Positions 1-11,360 of a stretch of DNA of 56,624 nucleotides are shown in pieces (position 1 is the first letter of the stretch; every line of letters starts with the position of its first letter). The translations under genes were made by a program, and so were the position numbers. The notes beneath the pieces were generated by a model. The model saw only the letters and a list, made by a program, of their open reading frames with translations. It was not told the origin of the DNA and did no database searches. Where the stretch lies: NCBI RefSeq assembly GCF_023036475.1, contig NZ_JAJQKI010000021.1, positions 1-56,624 on the forward strand, written 5' to 3'. Source of the DNA: Bacillus pinisoli (GTDB lineage Bacteria > Bacillota > Bacilli > Bacillales > SA4).

Positions 1-36
1 GTAAAAAAAGCAGCTAATTATAGCTGCTTTTTTTGT
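1..36 (+). terminator. Rho-independent terminator of an upstream transcript
   Basis: A perfect 10-bp stem (AAAGCAGCTA at 7-16, TAGCTGCTTT at 21-30) with an ATTA loop is followed by a T run. It ends a transcript that begins outside the window. In B. subtilis the DNA before csfB is an rRNA operon, so an rRNA or tRNA transcript is a reasonable guess, but nothing here proves it. Confidence 0.85.
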
Positions 37-880
37 GTTTTCTAATGATGGGCGTTTATGTATGACATTTCTTGTTTTGTGGAATTCCGGAGTAAAATTG
101 TAAAATAATCTTGAAAATCGTGAAATCATGTAATTTTTGTGGAAATACCAACCAAAAAGTTGAAATAACTTATAATTTCGTGGAATTAGCAAAACAAAGG
201 TAAGCTAGGATTCCATATAGCCATACCCTAAACGATTAAATATAAATACATGAACCAAAAGTTACTAAAACTACCTCCGCTGGTTAAGAATTCACCTTAT
301 TTTAGAGTAAAATTGCTCCTGATCCTTAAAAAAATTAGCCTCTGCTAAACAAGAATGTTAATTTTCACTGTGGGACGGCTACTTTCCGCTGGATGGTAAG
401 AAGAGAATCTACACTAGCGTAAAAAAACATGACTCGGCGCTTCTCACCTGCCTGAACTTCCATACCACACCGAAGATGTCGCAAGAAGGAGTCACACAGC
501 CCTCCACTTCAATCAACCGTGCAAATAACAACCACAGCAGCAAGTGATAAACAAAGTAACAAGATAAAGTTAGAAGTACTATATTCACTACATCCATATA
601 TAAGATCCAGAAAAGCATTATAAGGATCTCCGTCCTGCTATAAGCAATTATTAAGCAGTACGAGAGGTTTCTTCCCTATTTAGGCACAACGGCACTCCGG
701 GACTGTAATCAGCCCCAAGAATACAATCTAATACTCCGTACGTACAGCAAGCATGCCAGTTAGTACTCTTACCTAACTACCAACTCTAATTATTAAAATT
801 AACAAATAGACATACACCTATAAATTCGAGATACATAGACTAGAATCATAAGGTAAAAAAATTATGCAAATTTTAAATTG
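37..880. other. Gene-poor spacer
   Basis: About 840 bp with no reading frame that has a credible ribosome binding site, family resemblance or coding-like composition. The minus-strand frame at 409-618 is leucine- and cysteine-rich and lacks a Shine-Dalgarno sequence. Three loosely similar TTTTGTGGAA-like words occur near 75, 135 and 176. In B. subtilis this position separates an rRNA operon from csfB. Confidence 0.5.
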
Positions 881-881
881 T

Positions 882-911
882 GTATACATTTTGCGAACTA
901 TGGCAATCCTA
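882..911 (+). promoter_or_regulatory. Possible sigma-F promoter of csfB
   Basis: GTATA at 882-886, a 15-bp spacer, then GGCAATCCTA at 902-911 resembles the sigma-F pattern (GHATR, about 15 bp, GGHHANHTR), with mismatches at the end of the -10. B. subtilis csfB is a sigma-F gene, which favours the call. The implied start site would fall almost on the Shine-Dalgarno sequence, which counts against it. Confidence 0.3.
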
Positions 912-931
912 GTGACTAGGAGGTGGAGGAA

Positions 932-1135
932 ATGAATGCGATTCCGAAGAGAGACTCTATAGGGGAAACTTGTGTGGTGTGTGAAATTCCGAAAGACAAA
1001 GGTATCCATTTATATACTTCGTTTATTTGTACAGATTGTGAGACTGATATGATTCAAACTGAGACCAATCATCCTAACTATAAGTTTTACTTAAAACAGT
1101 TACGTAAGGTGACACAGCCTACAATATTTTCATGA
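932..1135 (+). CDS. csfB: Anti-sigma factor Gin (CsfB)
   Basis: A 67-residue protein matching Gin/CsfB, the small zinc-binding anti-sigma factor that B. subtilis makes in the forespore under sigma-F; it inhibits sigma-G and, in the mother cell, sigma-E. Two CxxC knuckles are visible (C14/C17 and C33/C36), the family's zinc ligands. The ATG at 932 is chosen because AGGAGG at 918-923 sits 8 nt upstream; an upstream GTG at 923 lies within that Shine-Dalgarno sequence. In B. subtilis xpaC and yaaN follow; here a terminator follows at once, so the gene is monocistronic. Confidence 0.9.
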   Translation: MNAIPKRDSIGETCVVCEIPKDKGIHLYTSFICTDCETDMIQTETNHPNYKFYLKQLRKVTQPTIFS

Positions 1136-1162
1136 AAATCCCGCGTTTTGGGATTTTTTTTT
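1135..1162 (+). terminator. csfB terminator
   Basis: AAAATCCC (1135-1142) pairs with GGGATTTT (1150-1157) around a 7-nt loop, followed by a T run. It starts on the last base of the csfB stop codon. Confidence 0.85.
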
Positions 1163-1170
1163 TCGTGGTC

Positions 1171-1179
1171 TGATATAAT
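1171..1179 (+). promoter_or_regulatory. Extended -10 sigma-A promoter for the yaaO-tmk region
   Basis: TGATATAAT is a perfect TATAAT (1174-1179) with the TGn extension. No good -35 hexamer lies at 17 bp, because the csfB terminator occupies that DNA. It lies about 30 bp upstream of the yaaO ATG, directly after a terminator, where a new promoter is needed. Confidence 0.55.
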
Positions 1180-1209
1180 ACTTAAAGAACTTATAGAAAG
1201 GGATTAGCG

Positions 1210-2631
1210 ATGAATCAAGAAAAAACCCCTTTATTTGATGCGTTATTAACTCATATAAAGAAGCGTCCCATATCTTTACATGTGCCTGGGCATAAGAACG
1301 GACAAGTTTTTCCAGAGAAGGGGCTTCCATATTTTCAGGATCTGCTCGCATTAGATGTAACGGAATTAACAGGGCTTGATGACTTACATGAACCAGAAGA
1401 AGCAATTTTTGAGGCAGAGGCGTTATTGGCATCGTTATATGGTGCGGAGAAATCATTTTTTTTAGTAAATGGTTCGACTGTTGGAAATTTGGCAATGGTT
1501 CTCTCTGTATGTTCTCGAGATGAGAAGGTCTTAGTACAGCGAAACTGTCATAAATCAGTAATGAATGCTCTAATGATGGCGGGAGCAAAACCTGTTTTTC
1601 TTACACCGGAATTTGATAAAGATGTACAAGTTCCCTCTTATATACATATACAGACGGTGAAAAAGGCACTATTAGAACATCCAGATGCTAAAGCAATTGT
1701 ACTAACTAACCCCAATTATTACGGACAAACCTATGATTTGAAAAATATAATTGAGAGTGCTCATCAAATGAATGTACCAGTTCTTGTTGATGAAGCGCAT
1801 GGGGCTCATTTTGGAATAGGTAAAACCTTTCCTACATCAGCATTACAATGCGGAGCTGATATCGTAGTCCAATCCGCACATAAGACTCTACCTGCTATGA
1901 CAATGGGATCCTATCTCCATTATCAAAGTAAGTTAGTGCCGTTGGAAAAAGTTTCATTTTACTTAAAAGCGTTACAATCTAGCAGTCCTTCTTATCCCAT
2001 TATGGCATCTCTTGATTTAGCAAGATATCATCTTTATCATTTTAAACAGGCTGATGATCATGAGTTCTATAAAAGCATATACCAGTTGCGCGAGGAGATT
2101 GACAAAATTCCTTCTATTCAGTGTGTACGATCTAAGGATGATCATGTTGCACAAGACCCTTTGAAGATTATTATTCAGAGTCGGTCTCAAGTTTCGGGTT
2201 TTGATATTAAGGCTAGGCTCGAAAGTGTGGGGTTATTCGTGGAATTAGCGGACCCTCATAATGTTTTACTCATACTTCCGTTAGGAGTAATCAATCATGA
2301 TCAAATACTGTCTAAAATGCAACAGGCGTTACAGCAGGTTGAGATCAAAGGGACTAAACCTAATGAGAAATCGATATATGCTAATTTAGAATCAAAAGTG
2401 CCATATTCTTATTATGAACTACAATTTAAAAAATCAGTGAAAGTCCAAATAGAGGATTCCGTCGATAAAATATCAGCTCAAACCATCATTCCCTATCCAC
2501 CAGGTATACCCTTGTTGTTGCAAGGAGAAGTCATTACAGATAAGCACTTACAAGAGCTAGCCATGTTAAAAAGGGTAGGAGCAAAGATACAAGGATCAAT
2601 TGAAGGCGAAATCAACATCTATGAATCTTAA
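1210..2631 (+). CDS. yaaO: Orn/Lys/Arg decarboxylase-family PLP enzyme (YaaO)
   Basis: A 473-residue fold-type I PLP enzyme related to lysine/ornithine/arginine decarboxylases. Near the start is the family motif [17 protein letters not shown] (from D194) supplies the aspartate that contacts the PLP ring nitrogen, and SAHKT (K225) holds the expected Schiff-base lysine. It is the short form of the family without the N-terminal wing domain of large inducible decarboxylases. The substrate of YaaO is not certain; a basic amino acid is the likely one. AAAGGGA precedes the ATG. It is followed by tmk 14 bp downstream, as in B. subtilis, so the two are probably co-transcribed. xpaC and yaaN, which precede it in B. 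subtilis, are absent. Confidence 0.85.
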   Translation: MNQEKTPLFDALLTHIKKRPISLHVPGHKNGQVFPEKGLPYFQDLLALDVTELTGLDDLHEPEEAIFEAEALLASLYGAEKSFFLVNGSTVGNLAMVLSVCSRDEKVLVQRNCHKSVMNALMMAGAKPVFLTPEFDKDVQVPSYIHIQTVKKALLEHPDAKAIVLTNPNYYGQTYDLKNIIESAHQMNVPVLVDEAHGAHFGIGKTFPTSALQCGADIVVQSAHKTLPAMTMGSYLHYQSKLVPLEKVSFYLKALQSSSPSYPIMASLDLARYHLYHFKQADDHEFYKSIYQLREEIDKIPSIQCVRSKDDHVAQDPLKIIIQSRSQVSGFDIKARLESVGLFVELADPHNVLLILPLGVINHDQILSKMQQALQQVEIKGTKPNEKSIYANLESKVPYSYYELQFKKSVKVQIEDSVDKISAQTIIPYPPGIPLLLQGEVITDKHLQELAMLKRVGAKIQGSIEGEINIYES

Positions 2632-2645
2632 AGAGGAGATCTACT

Positions 2646-3296
2646 ATGAAAGGTTTATTTATATCAGCAGAAGGGCCTGAAGGTGCAGGCAAGACAACTA
2701 TTATTCAAATGCTAGTAGAGCACTTAAGACAAGAAAATCAAAAGGTAGTCTATACAAGAGAACCAGGGGGCATAAAGATTGCAGAGGAGATCAGGTCTAT
2801 TATTTTAAATCCTGAAAATACGGAGATGGATGGTAGAACAGAAGCTTTATTATATGCTGCAGCTAGAAGACAACATTTAGTTGAAAAGGTTTTACCGGCT
2901 ATAGAAGAAGGGTATATTGTATTATGTGATAGGTTTTTGGATAGCTCATTAGCTTATCAAGGGTTTGCAAGAGGATTAGGTGTACAAGAGGTATTATCTA
3001 TTAATCAGTTCGCGATAGACAGTCTAATGCCAACAAAAACTATATATTTTGATATTGAACCAGAAGAGGGTTTTAAGCGAATACAGCAAAATAAAGACCG
3101 TGAGATTAATCGTCTAGACCTAGAGGAGCTTGAGTTTCATCACAAAGTGAGAGACGGTTATCAACTAGTAATGGCAAAAGAACCAGAACGATTCTTAAAA
3201 ATTAATGCAGCTCAGCCTATTGAAGATGTCTTTTCCGATACATTAAGACAAGTACAATCCATCATTGACGAACATGTAAAAAGCACTTCTGTTTAG
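2646..3296 (+). CDS. tmk: Thymidylate kinase
   Basis: A 216-residue dTMP kinase (dTMP + ATP to dTDP + ADP), essential for dTTP supply. The P-loop [10 protein letters not shown] is at residues 9-18, REPGG at 38-42 is the dTMP-side motif, and [12 protein letters not shown] begins at D95. Length and motifs are normal for the family. It has a Shine-Dalgarno AGAGGAG before the ATG and probably shares the yaaO transcript. A hairpin terminator overlaps its stop codon, separating it from darA. Confidence 0.96.
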   Translation: MKGLFISAEGPEGAGKTTIIQMLVEHLRQENQKVVYTREPGGIKIAEEIRSIILNPENTEMDGRTEALLYAAARRQHLVEKVLPAIEEGYIVLCDRFLDSSLAYQGFARGLGVQEVLSINQFAIDSLMPTKTIYFDIEPEEGFKRIQQNKDREINRLDLEELEFHHKVRDGYQLVMAKEPERFLKINAAQPIEDVFSDTLRQVQSIIDEHVKSTSV

Positions 3297-3309
3297 AGGT
3301 GCTTTTCAT
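3279..3309 (+). terminator. tmk terminator overlapping the stop codon
   Basis: AAAGCACTTC pairs with GAGGTGCTTT (one G-U pair) around a 6-7 nt loop containing the tmk TAG, followed by TTTCATT. The T run is short, so termination may be partial. Confidence 0.65.
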
Positions 3310-3477
3310 TATAAAGGAAAGAAAGTCCTATATAGAGATCTAACGTAAAGGACAATTTTCTCGAAAAAGTTTTCAGAATTTAGTGAAGTTGTTTATAATA
3401 GAGGAAAATGATGTGTAATCACAGAAGAATTACCATTTAACAGAAAATGAATAGTATATAAAAACATGATAAAATAA

Positions 3478-3822
<345 letters not shown>

Positions 3823-3837
3823 TGGGGGCACTAAGTA

Positions 3838-4278
3838 ATGAAAATAAATCAAGAACTTCGTCCAACAATAGATAAGGCTAGACAGGAGCTTAAGTTACCA
3901 TCAACTGGGCAATTACGTTTTGGAGATATGGTCCAAAAGCAGGAAAATAAATTGCAGATGGAACAGCTTCATAAACTAATGTCACAAATTGAAAGCCAAG
4001 GGGAACGTCTTTCCAGATCAAGAAACTTTAAAGACTTAGCAAAATATAAAGGCCTGGTCAAAAACTTCGTGAAACAGGCTGTTGATTTTGGTATGAATTT
4101 AAAGCAGTCTCATAGTTGGACATCTAGCGGTCATAGTCAGACACTTAAAACAGTGGAGCAGATTGACCGAAGCTTGGTGGAATTAACAGACGAAATTGTT
4201 AAAAAAGAGCAAGGCACCATTGATATACTAGGAAAGATTGGTGAGATCAAGGGTCTTCTCATAAACTTATATACGTAA
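3838..4278 (+). CDS. yaaR: YaaR, DUF327 protein of unknown function
   Basis: A 146-residue cytosolic protein of the YaaR/DUF327 family, conserved between darA and holB in Bacillaceae. It has no signal peptide, membrane segment or catalytic motif; the sequence is charged and predicted mainly helical, ending GKIGEIKGLLINLYT. GGGGGCAC precedes the ATG. No function is established; its fixed place beside the clamp-loader gene is the only clue. Identification rests on position and overall resemblance. Confidence 0.85.
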   Translation: MKINQELRPTIDKARQELKLPSTGQLRFGDMVQKQENKLQMEQLHKLMSQIESQGERLSRSRNFKDLAKYKGLVKNFVKQAVDFGMNLKQSHSWTSSGHSQTLKTVEQIDRSLVELTDEIVKKEQGTIDILGKIGEIKGLLINLYT

Positions 4279-4291
4279 GTGAGTGGTAAAG

Positions 4292-5284
4292 ATGAATAAG
4301 ACGTGGGATGATATTTCCTTACAGCAGCCAATCATAGCAAAAATGTTAACGAACAGCATAAAAAAAAATAGATTAGCCCACGCTTATTTGGTAGAGGGAA
4401 AAAAGGGGACTGGAAAAAAAGAGATTGCCAAGTTTCTAGCAAAGTCCCTTTTTTGCAAAGATCTTAAGGATGGAATACATCCTTGTCATATATGTATTAA
4501 TTGCAAAAGGATTGAATCTGGTAATCATCCGGATGTCCACTTTATAGAGCCTGATGGATTATCAATAAAAAAGCAGCAAATCCAGCATCTTCAAGAAGAG
4601 TTTTCGAAAACTGGTGTAGAATCAAAGAAAAAGTTTTATATCATCAATCATGCTGATAAAATGACAATAAATGCATCCAATAGCTTATTAAAGTTCCTTG
4701 AGGAGCCAAACCAAGAGACAACAGCAGTCCTTTTAACCGAGCAAGTAAATAAGATGTTAGATACGATTATCTCGAGATGCCAGATACTTTCTACGAAGGC
4801 AGTACAGAAATCTGTATTAACGGAACAGCTTATTGGAGAAGGGATAAATCCGTTAATTGCAAAAGTTGTGGTTCAATTAACAAATAGTATTGATGAGGCT
4901 CAAAATCTAGCACAAGATGATTGGTTTGCAGAGTCAAGAAAAATAGTGTTACAATTATGTGAAGTACTAGATTCACCTTCTAGTTTATTCTACATTCAAG
5001 ATAAGTGGCTTTCCCACTTTAAAGAACGTGAACAAACAGAAGTTGGCTTAGACTTATTATTACTTTATTATAGAGACGTACTTTCCATTATGATTGGAGA
5101 GGAAGAAGCAGTTGTATATCGTGATGTTATTGATCATTTAAAACAACGTGCCCTCCAAGTATCACGAAAAAGTGTTGTGGAAAAAATGGCTGCTATCTTA
5201 GAGGCAAAAAAACGCCTAAACGCCAATGTTCAAGGGCAATTAATGATGGAACAATTGGTGTTAAATTTGCAGGAGGGATCCTAG
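4292..5284 (+). CDS. holB: DNA polymerase III delta-prime subunit
   Basis: A 330-residue clamp-loader subunit that helps load the beta sliding clamp at the fork. Residues 36-43 hold a Walker-A-like GKKGTGKK, cysteines at 55, 65, 68 and 71 form the zinc module of the family, and TIISRCQ carries the SRC motif whose arginine contacts ATP of a neighbouring subunit. LLKFLEEPN and the C-terminal helical collar are typical. ATG 4292 is chosen by alignment to other HolB proteins; a GTG at 4283 would add three residues. It lies 13 bp after yaaR and ends just before the ricT start codon. Confidence 0.94.
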   Translation: MNKTWDDISLQQPIIAKMLTNSIKKNRLAHAYLVEGKKGTGKKEIAKFLAKSLFCKDLKDGIHPCHICINCKRIESGNHPDVHFIEPDGLSIKKQQIQHLQEEFSKTGVESKKKFYIINHADKMTINASNSLLKFLEEPNQETTAVLLTEQVNKMLDTIISRCQILSTKAVQKSVLTEQLIGEGINPLIAKVVVQLTNSIDEAQNLAQDDWFAESRKIVLQLCEVLDSPSSLFYIQDKWLSHFKEREQTEVGLDLLLLYYRDVLSIMIGEEEAVVYRDVIDHLKQRALQVSRKSVVEKMAAILEAKKRLNANVQGQLMMEQLVLNLQEGS

Positions 5285-5285
5285 C

Positions 5286-6113
5286 TTGTATGATGTAGTT
5301 GGAGTCCGCTTTAAAAAAGCGGGTAAAATATATTATTTTGACCCATCAGAATTTAAGATTCCCAATGAAGAGTTTGTCATTGTGGAAACAGTCCGTGGAA
5401 TTGAGTATGGAAAGGTTGTTATTAGTAATAAAAAGGTAGACGCAGAAGATGTTGTACTGCCTTTAAAGAAAGTAATCCGTATTGCTGATCCGAAGGACAA
5501 AATGACCGTAGATGAGAATAAAATGGCAGCACAAGAAGCATACCGTGTGTGTGAAGAAAAGGTAAATGAACACGGATTAGATATGAAGCTTGTAGATGTT
5601 GAATATACGTTTGACCGAAATAAAGTCATTTTCTACTTTACCGCAGACGGAAGAGTAGATTTCCGTGAACTTGTTAAGGACTTGGCTGCTATATTCCGTA
5701 CAAGAATTGAACTACGTCAAATCGGAGTACGTGATGAGGCAAAAATGCTTGGTGGAATTGGGCCGTGTGGTAGAATGCTTTGTTGTTCAACTTTCCTCGG
5801 TGATTTTGAACCTGTGTCCATAAAAATGGCTAAGGATCAAAATCTATCATTAAACCCATCCAAGATTTCTGGGCTTTGTGGTCGTTTAATGTGTTGTTTA
5901 AAGTATGAAAATGATGAGTATGAAACCGCAAAAGAGGCTCTGCCTGATATAGGTGAACCAATTGAAACACCTAATGGTCGTGGGAAAGTAGTTGGTTTAA
6001 ATATTTTAGAACGCTTGATCCAGGTTGAGCTACTAGATATCGAACGAGTTGTTGAATTTACACTTGATGAATTAATCGAAGAAGGGGCCGTGTCGATCCA
6101 AGCTACAGATTAA
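5286..6113 (+). CDS. ricT: RicT (YaaT), Y-complex subunit with PSP1 domain
   Basis: A 275-residue PSP1-domain protein. In B. subtilis RicT joins RicA and RicF in a complex that binds [4Fe-4S] clusters, promotes RNase Y-dependent mRNA maturation and is needed for sporulation, biofilm and competence. Two near-identical cysteine clusters, GPCGRMLCC (C161, C166, C167) and GLCGRLMCC (C198, C203, C204), are the likely cluster ligands. The start is TTG at 5286, one base after the holB stop; GGAGG at 5272-5276 is 9 nt upstream and the protein begins [14 protein letters not shown] as in relatives. Confidence 0.95.
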   Translation: MYDVVGVRFKKAGKIYYFDPSEFKIPNEEFVIVETVRGIEYGKVVISNKKVDAEDVVLPLKKVIRIADPKDKMTVDENKMAAQEAYRVCEEKVNEHGLDMKLVDVEYTFDRNKVIFYFTADGRVDFRELVKDLAAIFRTRIELRQIGVRDEAKMLGGIGPCGRMLCCSTFLGDFEPVSIKMAKDQNLSLNPSKISGLCGRLMCCLKYENDEYETAKEALPDIGEPIETPNGRGKVVGLNILERLIQVELLDIERVVEFTLDELIEEGAVSIQATD

Positions 6114-6126
6114 TGAGGTGGAGCAA

Positions 6127-6489
6127 GTGGATAAAAAAGATATATTTGAATCTGTCAGTAGTATGGAAGAACAAATCGGGGACTTATATAAACAATTAGG
6201 TGAGCTTAAGCAACATTTAGCTGAACTACTTGAAGAGAATAATGAAATGAAAATAGAAAATGAACACCTCCGCAAACGACTCGATCAACAAGTGATGGAA
6301 GAAGAAAAATCACAAGTTGGTGAAAAGCCTGAAGCAAAGGAAAGTTCAAAGCCAGTGGATATAGGAGAAGGCTATGATAACTTAGCAAGACTATATCAAG
6401 AAGGATTTCATATATGTAATGTGCATTATGGGAGTATTCGAAAAGAAGGAGATTGCTTGTTTTGTCTTTCCTTTCTAAATAAGAAATAA
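6127..6489 (+). CDS. yabA: Replication initiation control protein YabA
   Basis: A 120-residue negative regulator of replication initiation. YabA bridges DnaA and the DnaN clamp and prevents over-initiation. Residues about 5-60 form a leucine-heptad coiled coil (tetramerisation), a charged linker follows, and the C-terminal [20 protein letters not shown] contains the zinc ligands (CxxH-like plus CxxC) of the DnaA/DnaN-binding domain. GTG at 6127 is preferred because GAGGTGG lies just upstream and the protein then begins MDKKDIF as in B. subtilis; the GTG at 6118 overlaps that ribosome site. A terminator follows, so it closes the darA-to-yabA run. Confidence 0.93.
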   Translation: MDKKDIFESVSSMEEQIGDLYKQLGELKQHLAELLEENNEMKIENEHLRKRLDQQVMEEEKSQVGEKPEAKESSKPVDIGEGYDNLARLYQEGFHICNVHYGSIRKEGDCLFCLSFLNKK

Positions 6490-6490
6490 T

Positions 6491-6528
6491 GTATAGCCTT
6501 TCCTATAGTAGGGAAGGCTATTTTCCTT
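6491..6528 (+). terminator. yabA terminator
   Basis: An 11-bp stem, ATAGCCTTTCC (6493-6503) with GGGAAGGCTAT (6511-6521), followed by a T-rich tail. Confidence 0.85.
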
Positions 6529-6637
6529 AAGGCACGTTCTATCATTTTATTGTATGATAGTTCAAGTACCCGAACAATATAGGAATGAGGAAAAGAATAC
6601 TACCTTCCTCTTAAAGTAGATGGAAAGGAATAAACAG

Positions 6638-7390
6638 ATGGTTGATTTACATAATGATGAACGCTTAGATTATTTGTTAGCAGAGGAATTGAGAATTATA
6701 CAAAGTCCCTCTGTCTTTGCTTTTTCGTTAGATACGGTCTTGTTGGCTAAGTTTGTCTATGTGCCTATTCAAAAGGGAAATTTAATTGATCTTTGTACAG
6801 GGAATGGCGTGATTCCTCTTCTTTTAAGCACCAGAACGAAAGGAACGATTACCGGTGTTGAAATTCAAGAACGAATCTTTCAGATGGCAAAGCGAAGTGT
6901 AGAATATAATGCTCTATCCGAACAAATTAAGATTGTTCATGGAGATCTAAATGATATGCCAAAGGAGTTAGGGCATGGTAAATTTGATATTGTTACATGC
7001 AATCCGCCGTATTTTCCTACTCCGGCTACAAGTGAGAAAAACCGCAACGAGCATCTGGCCATTGCTCGCCACGAAATATATTGTACGCTAGAAGATGTAG
7101 TACGTGTTAGTAGTCAACTAGTTCGGTCAGGCGGAAAAGTGGCATTTGTTCACCGACCGGGTCGCTTATTAGATATAGTGACACTCATGAGAGCATATCG
7201 TTTAGAACCAAAGAGGCTTCAGTTGGTCTATCCAAAACAAGGGAAAGAAGCAAATACATTATTAATAGAAGGAATAAAGGATGGGAATCCTGACCTTAAG
7301 ATTTTACCTCCTCTAATTGTCTATAATAATGATGGAGAATATACAAAGGAAGTTCAAACTATTCTGTACGGGGATTCAAAGGAAGACTGA
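6638..7390 (+). CDS. trmN6: tRNA1(Val) A37 N6-methyltransferase-type enzyme (YabB)
   Basis: A 250-residue SAM-dependent methyltransferase of the TrmN6/YfiC family, expected to N6-methylate A37 of tRNA1(Val). Motif I is [13 protein letters not shown], and CNPPYF (N122-P-P-Y125) is the amino-methyltransferase active site. The ATG at 6638 is chosen because relatives begin [16 protein letters not shown] and AAAGGAA lies 7 nt upstream; ATG 6620 lacks a good site. In B. subtilis the GIY-YIG gene yazA follows; here rsmI follows directly. Confidence 0.9.
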   Translation: MVDLHNDERLDYLLAEELRIIQSPSVFAFSLDTVLLAKFVYVPIQKGNLIDLCTGNGVIPLLLSTRTKGTITGVEIQERIFQMAKRSVEYNALSEQIKIVHGDLNDMPKELGHGKFDIVTCNPPYFPTPATSEKNRNEHLAIARHEIYCTLEDVVRVSSQLVRSGGKVAFVHRPGRLLDIVTLMRAYRLEPKRLQLVYPKQGKEANTLLIEGIKDGNPDLKILPPLIVYNNDGEYTKEVQTILYGDSKED

Positions 7391-7446
7391 TGATAATCCA
7401 AGGTTAATTAAAACAACCACCAATTAAAAGATAGGAGGTGTATAGT

Positions 7447-8328
7447 ATGTTTCAACAAAAAAGCTTTCAAAATGAAGAAGGAGCAGCTTTGTATTTGGTA
7501 CCGACTCCAATTGGAAATCTTGAAGATATGACGTTCCGAGCCATCCGTCTGTTAAAGGAAGCATCTATTATTGCTGCGGAAGATACAAGAGTAACAAAGA
7601 AACTCTGCAATTACTTTGATATTCATACTCCTGTAATTAGTTATCATGAACATAATAAAGAAAAAAGTGGAGACCGACTTATTGAGGATTTAAAGGAAGG
7701 TAAGAAAATCGCTTTAGTTAGTGATGCGGGGATGCCGACCATTTCAGATCCTGGATATGAATTAGTGTCACAAGCTCTAGAGGCTGGGTTTCCAGTTATT
7801 CCTCTACCAGGTGCCAATGCGGCTGTCACAGCACTTATTGCTTCTGGGTTACCTTCGCAGAGTTTTTCTTTTTATGGGTTTCTCCCCCGTCAAAAGAAGG
7901 ATAAGAAGCAAGAGCTTGAACGATTAAAAACACAAACGACAACGATGATCTTTTACGAATCACCGCATCGTTTAAAGGAAACGGTTAAGATTGCAGGAGA
8001 AATATTAGGTTCTAGAAGAATGGTTATTTGTCGAGAACTGACTAAGAAGTTTGAAGAATTTATTAGGGGTTCGATCCAAGAGGTAGTAGAGTGGATTGAG
8101 GAGACAGAAATTAAAGGCGAGTGCTGTATGTTAATAGAAGGAGCCTCTCTGCAAGAAGCGTCAGAAAAGGAATCTTGGTGGACAGAACTGACGGTGGTCG
8201 AACATGTTAATTGGTATATAGAGCAAAAAGGTCTTACTTCTAAAGAAGCAATTAAGAAAACAGCAGTTGATCGTAATCAAGCCAAGCGGGAAATATATGA
8301 AGAGTTTCATATACATAATGAGAGATAG
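7447..8328 (+). CDS. rsmI: 16S rRNA 2'-O-ribose C1402 methyltransferase
   Basis: A 293-residue RsmI, the tetrapyrrole-methylase-fold enzyme that 2'-O-methylates C1402 in the 16S decoding centre. LYLVPTPIGNLEDMTFRA near the N-terminus, AEDTR, ALVSDAGMPTISDPG and LPGANAAVTALIASG are the family's SAM-binding motifs in order; the C-terminal helical domain contains SKEAIKKTAVDR. AGGAGG at 7433-7438 is 8 nt before ATG 7447; the upstream GTG at 7438 overlaps it. A terminator shared with the convergent abrB follows. Confidence 0.95.
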   Translation: MFQQKSFQNEEGAALYLVPTPIGNLEDMTFRAIRLLKEASIIAAEDTRVTKKLCNYFDIHTPVISYHEHNKEKSGDRLIEDLKEGKKIALVSDAGMPTISDPGYELVSQALEAGFPVIPLPGANAAVTALIASGLPSQSFSFYGFLPRQKKDKKQELERLKTQTTTMIFYESPHRLKETVKIAGEILGSRRMVICRELTKKFEEFIRGSIQEVVEWIEETEIKGECCMLIEGASLQEASEKESWWTELTVVEHVNWYIEQKGLTSKEAIKKTAVDRNQAKREIYEEFHIHNER

Positions 8329-8369
8329 GATCCGTGTTGAACTTTAGTAAAAATTAAAGAAGCATAAAG

Positions 8370-8402
8370 AAAAGAGCACTCAATAAAGAATGCTCTTTTT
8401 TC
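8370..8402. terminator. Bidirectional terminator between rsmI and abrB
   Basis: AAGAGCA and TGCTCTT arms with an imperfect extension and a T run on the + strand; A runs on the other side allow function for abrB on the - strand. It lies between two converging stop codons. Confidence 0.7.
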
Positions 8403-8405
8403 TAA

Positions 8406-8690
8406 TTATTTATTTGAAGTTACTGCACCTTGTAGTTCGTTTAGAATTTGTTCAGCACCTTCACGGCTTAAGATAATCTTTCCACCAGCTAGAGCTAAAT
8501 TTTCATCACTAACTTCTCCAGTAACCTGACAAGTCATGTTTGGCTTATATTTCTTTAAGATGATTCTTTCATCATCCACATAGATCTCTAAAGAGTCCTT
8601 TTCAGCAATTCCTAGTGTACGTCTTAATTCAATTGGTATAACAACACGACCTAATTCATCAACCTTACGAACGATTCCTGTAGATTTCAT
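8406..8690 (-). CDS. abrB: Transition-state regulator AbrB
   Basis: A 94-residue AbrB, the swapped-hairpin DNA-binding protein that represses many post-exponential genes during growth (spoVG is a classic target). The N-terminal DNA-binding domain starts MKSTGIVRKVDELGRVVIPI, nearly identical to B. subtilis; the single cysteine C54 of the family is present. The start is set at 8690 because GGAGAGGGG lies about 9 nt upstream; a longer in-frame ATG at 8717 would add nine residues absent from relatives. It is the only gene here on the minus strand. Its promoter with two Spo0A boxes immediately downstream shows the standard Spo0A~P repression. Confidence 0.97.
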   Translation of the reverse strand: MKSTGIVRKVDELGRVVIPIELRRTLGIAEKDSLEIYVDDERIILKKYKPNMTCQVTGEVSDENLALAGGKIILSREGAEQILNELQGAVTSNK

Positions 8691-8740
8691 ATTGGTAATC
8701 CCCTCTCCTAAAATCATTTATTTTTACAAATTTCATTGTT

Positions 8741-8758
8741 TTTCGTCATTATTCGACA
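8741..8758 (-). promoter_or_regulatory. Tandem Spo0A boxes at abrB
   Basis: Read on the minus strand the sequence is TGTCGAA, three bases, TGACGAA (8752-8758 and 8742-8748): one perfect and one 1-mismatch 0A box 10 bp apart. They start about +8 from the promoter below, as in B. subtilis abrB, where Spo0A~P bound here blocks transcription. Confidence 0.9.
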
Positions 8759-8772
8759 TAAACCTTAAAAAT

Positions 8773-8801
8773 ATAATACCAGTGATTCCCAAACCCGTCA
8801 A
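8773..8801 (-). promoter_or_regulatory. Main sigma-A promoter of abrB
   Basis: On the minus strand TTGACG (8801-8796), a 17-bp spacer and TATTAT (8778-8773). The implied start is near 8766, just upstream of the tandem 0A boxes. Confidence 0.85.
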
Positions 8802-8906
8802 TTGGAAAATGTAAAAAGATGTGAATTTTTTATTACAAATTACTTATAAATCCTTGTAAATTAGTAGTAATTCAGTGTTAAAGAGTTACAGTATTTTACT
8901 ATTTTA

Positions 8907-8947
8907 ATTATAATTCCAATTCGACACATTGCCAACAAAATTCGACA
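8907..8947 (-). promoter_or_regulatory. Distal abrB-directed promoter with two Spo0A boxes
   Basis: On the minus strand TTGGCA (8935-8930), a 17-bp spacer and TATAAT (8912-8907). A perfect 0A box TGTCGAA lies inside the spacer (8926-8920) and a second just upstream of the -35 (8947-8941); the two are 21 bp apart, two helical turns. It would give an abrB leader of about 210 nt or a separate RNA. Box sequences and promoter are seen; function is inferred. Confidence 0.5.
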
Positions 8948-11214
<2,267 letters not shown>

Positions 11215-11227
11215 AATGAAAATGTTA

Positions 11228-11263
11228 AAGATAGGTGTTTTGTTGACACCTATCTGTTTCATT
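11228..11263 (+). terminator. metS terminator
   Basis: Perfect 9-bp stem GATAGGTGT (11230-11238) with ACACCTATC (11246-11254), then a T-rich tail. Confidence 0.85.
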
Positions 11264-11360
11264 TTAAGCACATATGAGAACAGAGTTTGTAATCTAATTG
11301 TAAGGTTGCTGTAAGCCATGTTACAAAAATTCATGCTAAAATGACAAAAGGAGATTGTCT

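Noticed and set aside
409..618. Minus-strand 69-codon frame with hydrophobic residues
   Set aside because: No Shine-Dalgarno sequence and no recognisable family; its hydrophobic look is expected from AT-rich DNA read in this frame.
657..667. AGTACGAGAGG, identical to the 23S rRNA sarcin-ricin loop core
   Set aside because: The flanks do not match 23S rRNA (no following ACCGGGATGG), so this is most likely chance rather than an rRNA remnant.
1130..1588. 152-codon minus-strand frame opposite yaaO
   Set aside because: It is the antisense shadow of the conserved decarboxylase coding sequence and shows no independent motif or ribosome site.
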